64,000 bases of DNA from Caballeronia sp. M1242 (GTDB lineage Bacteria; Pseudomonadota; Gammaproteobacteria; Burkholderiales; Burkholderiaceae): positions 62,001 through 126,000 of the forward strand of contig NZ_CP071129.1 in the NCBI RefSeq assembly GCF_017220215.1. The letters run 5' to 3'. This document shows, one piece after another, positions 63,546-64,000 of this stretch. The first letter of the stretch is position 1. The number at the start of each line of letters is the position of its first letter. The position numbers and the translations under genes are program-made. A model generated the notes under the pieces. The model saw only the letters and a list, made by a program, of their open reading frames with translations. It was not told the DNA's origin and did not search any database.

Positions 63546-64000
63546 ATGGCAGACATCCAATCGATTCAAAACGCAACACTGTCGCGCCGCGATGCGCAGC
63601 ACGCCGAAGCCGCCGGACAAGAGTTCCTCGTCTTCACGCTCGGCGCCGAAGAGTACGGCATCGACATCCTGAAAGTGCAGGAAATTCGCGGCTACGACAG
63701 CGTCACGCGCATCGCGAACGCGCCCGCGTTCATCAAGGGCGTGATCAATCTGCGCGGCATCATCGTGCCGATCGTGGACATGCGCATCAAGTTCAATCTC
63801 GGCCGCGTCGAGTACGACAACCAGACGGTCGTCATCATCCTGAACGTCGCGCATCGCGTGGTCGGCATGGTGGTGGACGGCGTGTCGGACGTGCTCACGC
63901 TCACGCAGGACCAGGTCATGCCCGCGCCCGAATTCGGCGCGACGCTCACTTCCGAATATCTCACCGGCCTTGGCACGGTCGAGGGCCGCATGCTGATCCT
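63546..64000 (+). CDS. cheW: chemotaxis coupling protein CheW, cut by the window edge
   Basis: 151 residues of the start are visible; the gene continues past 64000. Opens with an unstructured 25-residue lead, then [59 protein letters not shown], the CheW SH3-like core, and [13 protein letters not shown]. Links CheA to receptors. Follows cheA by 27 nt. Confidence 0.96.
   Translation, partial: MADIQSIQNATLSRRDAQHAEAAGQEFLVFTLGAEEYGIDILKVQEIRGYDSVTRIANAPAFIKGVINLRGIIVPIVDMRIKFNLGRVEYDNQTVVIILNVAHRVVGMVVDGVSDVLTLTQDQVMPAPEFGATLTSEYLTGLGTVEGRMLI

Noticed and set aside
1-64000. tRNA genes, CRISPR arrays, insertion sequences or prophage
   Set aside because: No cloverleaf-like sequence, no regular repeat-spacer array and no transposase or integrase reading frame was seen.

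Overview
The window comes from the chromosome of a flagellated, high-GC beta-proteobacterium of the Burkholderiaceae, most likely Burkholderia sensu lato (Paraburkholderia or Caballeronia). The evidence is the dense coding, the codon bias, a 34-kDa Burkholderia-type porin, the bioA-bioF-bioD-bioB order, a liuR/aceK block and above all the fliC-fliD-fliT ... rpsU ... flhD-motA-motB-cheY-cheA-cheW synteny. Nothing looks phage- or IS-derived, and I found no tRNA, rRNA or CRISPR.

Bases 1-17,000 hold metabolic and transport genes: a RutG-type pyrimidine permease, a CPA1 Na+/H+ antiporter, an EAL c-di-GMP phosphodiesterase, a fused indolepyruvate:ferredoxin oxidoreductase, a GST, a sugar operon (LacI regulator, AGE-family isomerase, PfkB kinase) fitting mannose-to-fructose-to-fructose-6-phosphate, a PIG-L deacetylase and a YfeH-like transporter. 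Bases 17,500-27,200 hold a porin, a nitronate monooxygenase, a haloacetate-dehalogenase-like hydrolase, a tight six-gene minus-strand operon (VOC, 2-hydroxyacid dehydrogenase, HMG-CoA lyase, YbaK, a DUF1289-MaoC fusion, an MBL hydrolase) and an orphan sulfate-binding protein. The biotin operon follows (27,230-31,469). A long minus-strand block (liuR-aceK-can-thiolase-SDR-GST-ychJ) occupies 33,332-39,334; its carbonic anhydrase is broken by two one-base losses.

From about 42,340 to the end the window is largely regulatory and flagellar. A yybP-ykoY (Mn2+) riboswitch precedes a Na+/Ca2+-exchanger-family transporter. FliT, FliD and FliC are on the minus strand, followed by a large HAD protein. 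Rightwards come rpsU, a pair of small tandem paralogues of unknown function, Tag, two sugar/phosphate enzymes, AqpZ, a GT4 glycosyltransferase, flhD and the motility/chemotaxis operon running off the right edge in cheW.

Three strong sigma-28 (FliA) promoters with the exact TAAAGTTT-N11-GCCGATAA layout are visible: before fliC, before motA, and one overlapping the fliT stop codon that points at a terminator only about 65-75 nt away. The last predicts a FliA-dependent small RNA and is the most novel item here. Second is the absence of flhC: flhD is followed directly by motA, with no FlhC-like sequence between them, and a sigma-28-like promoter lies upstream of flhD itself. Together these suggest rewired control at the top of the flagellar cascade, provided no other flhC copy exists in the genome.
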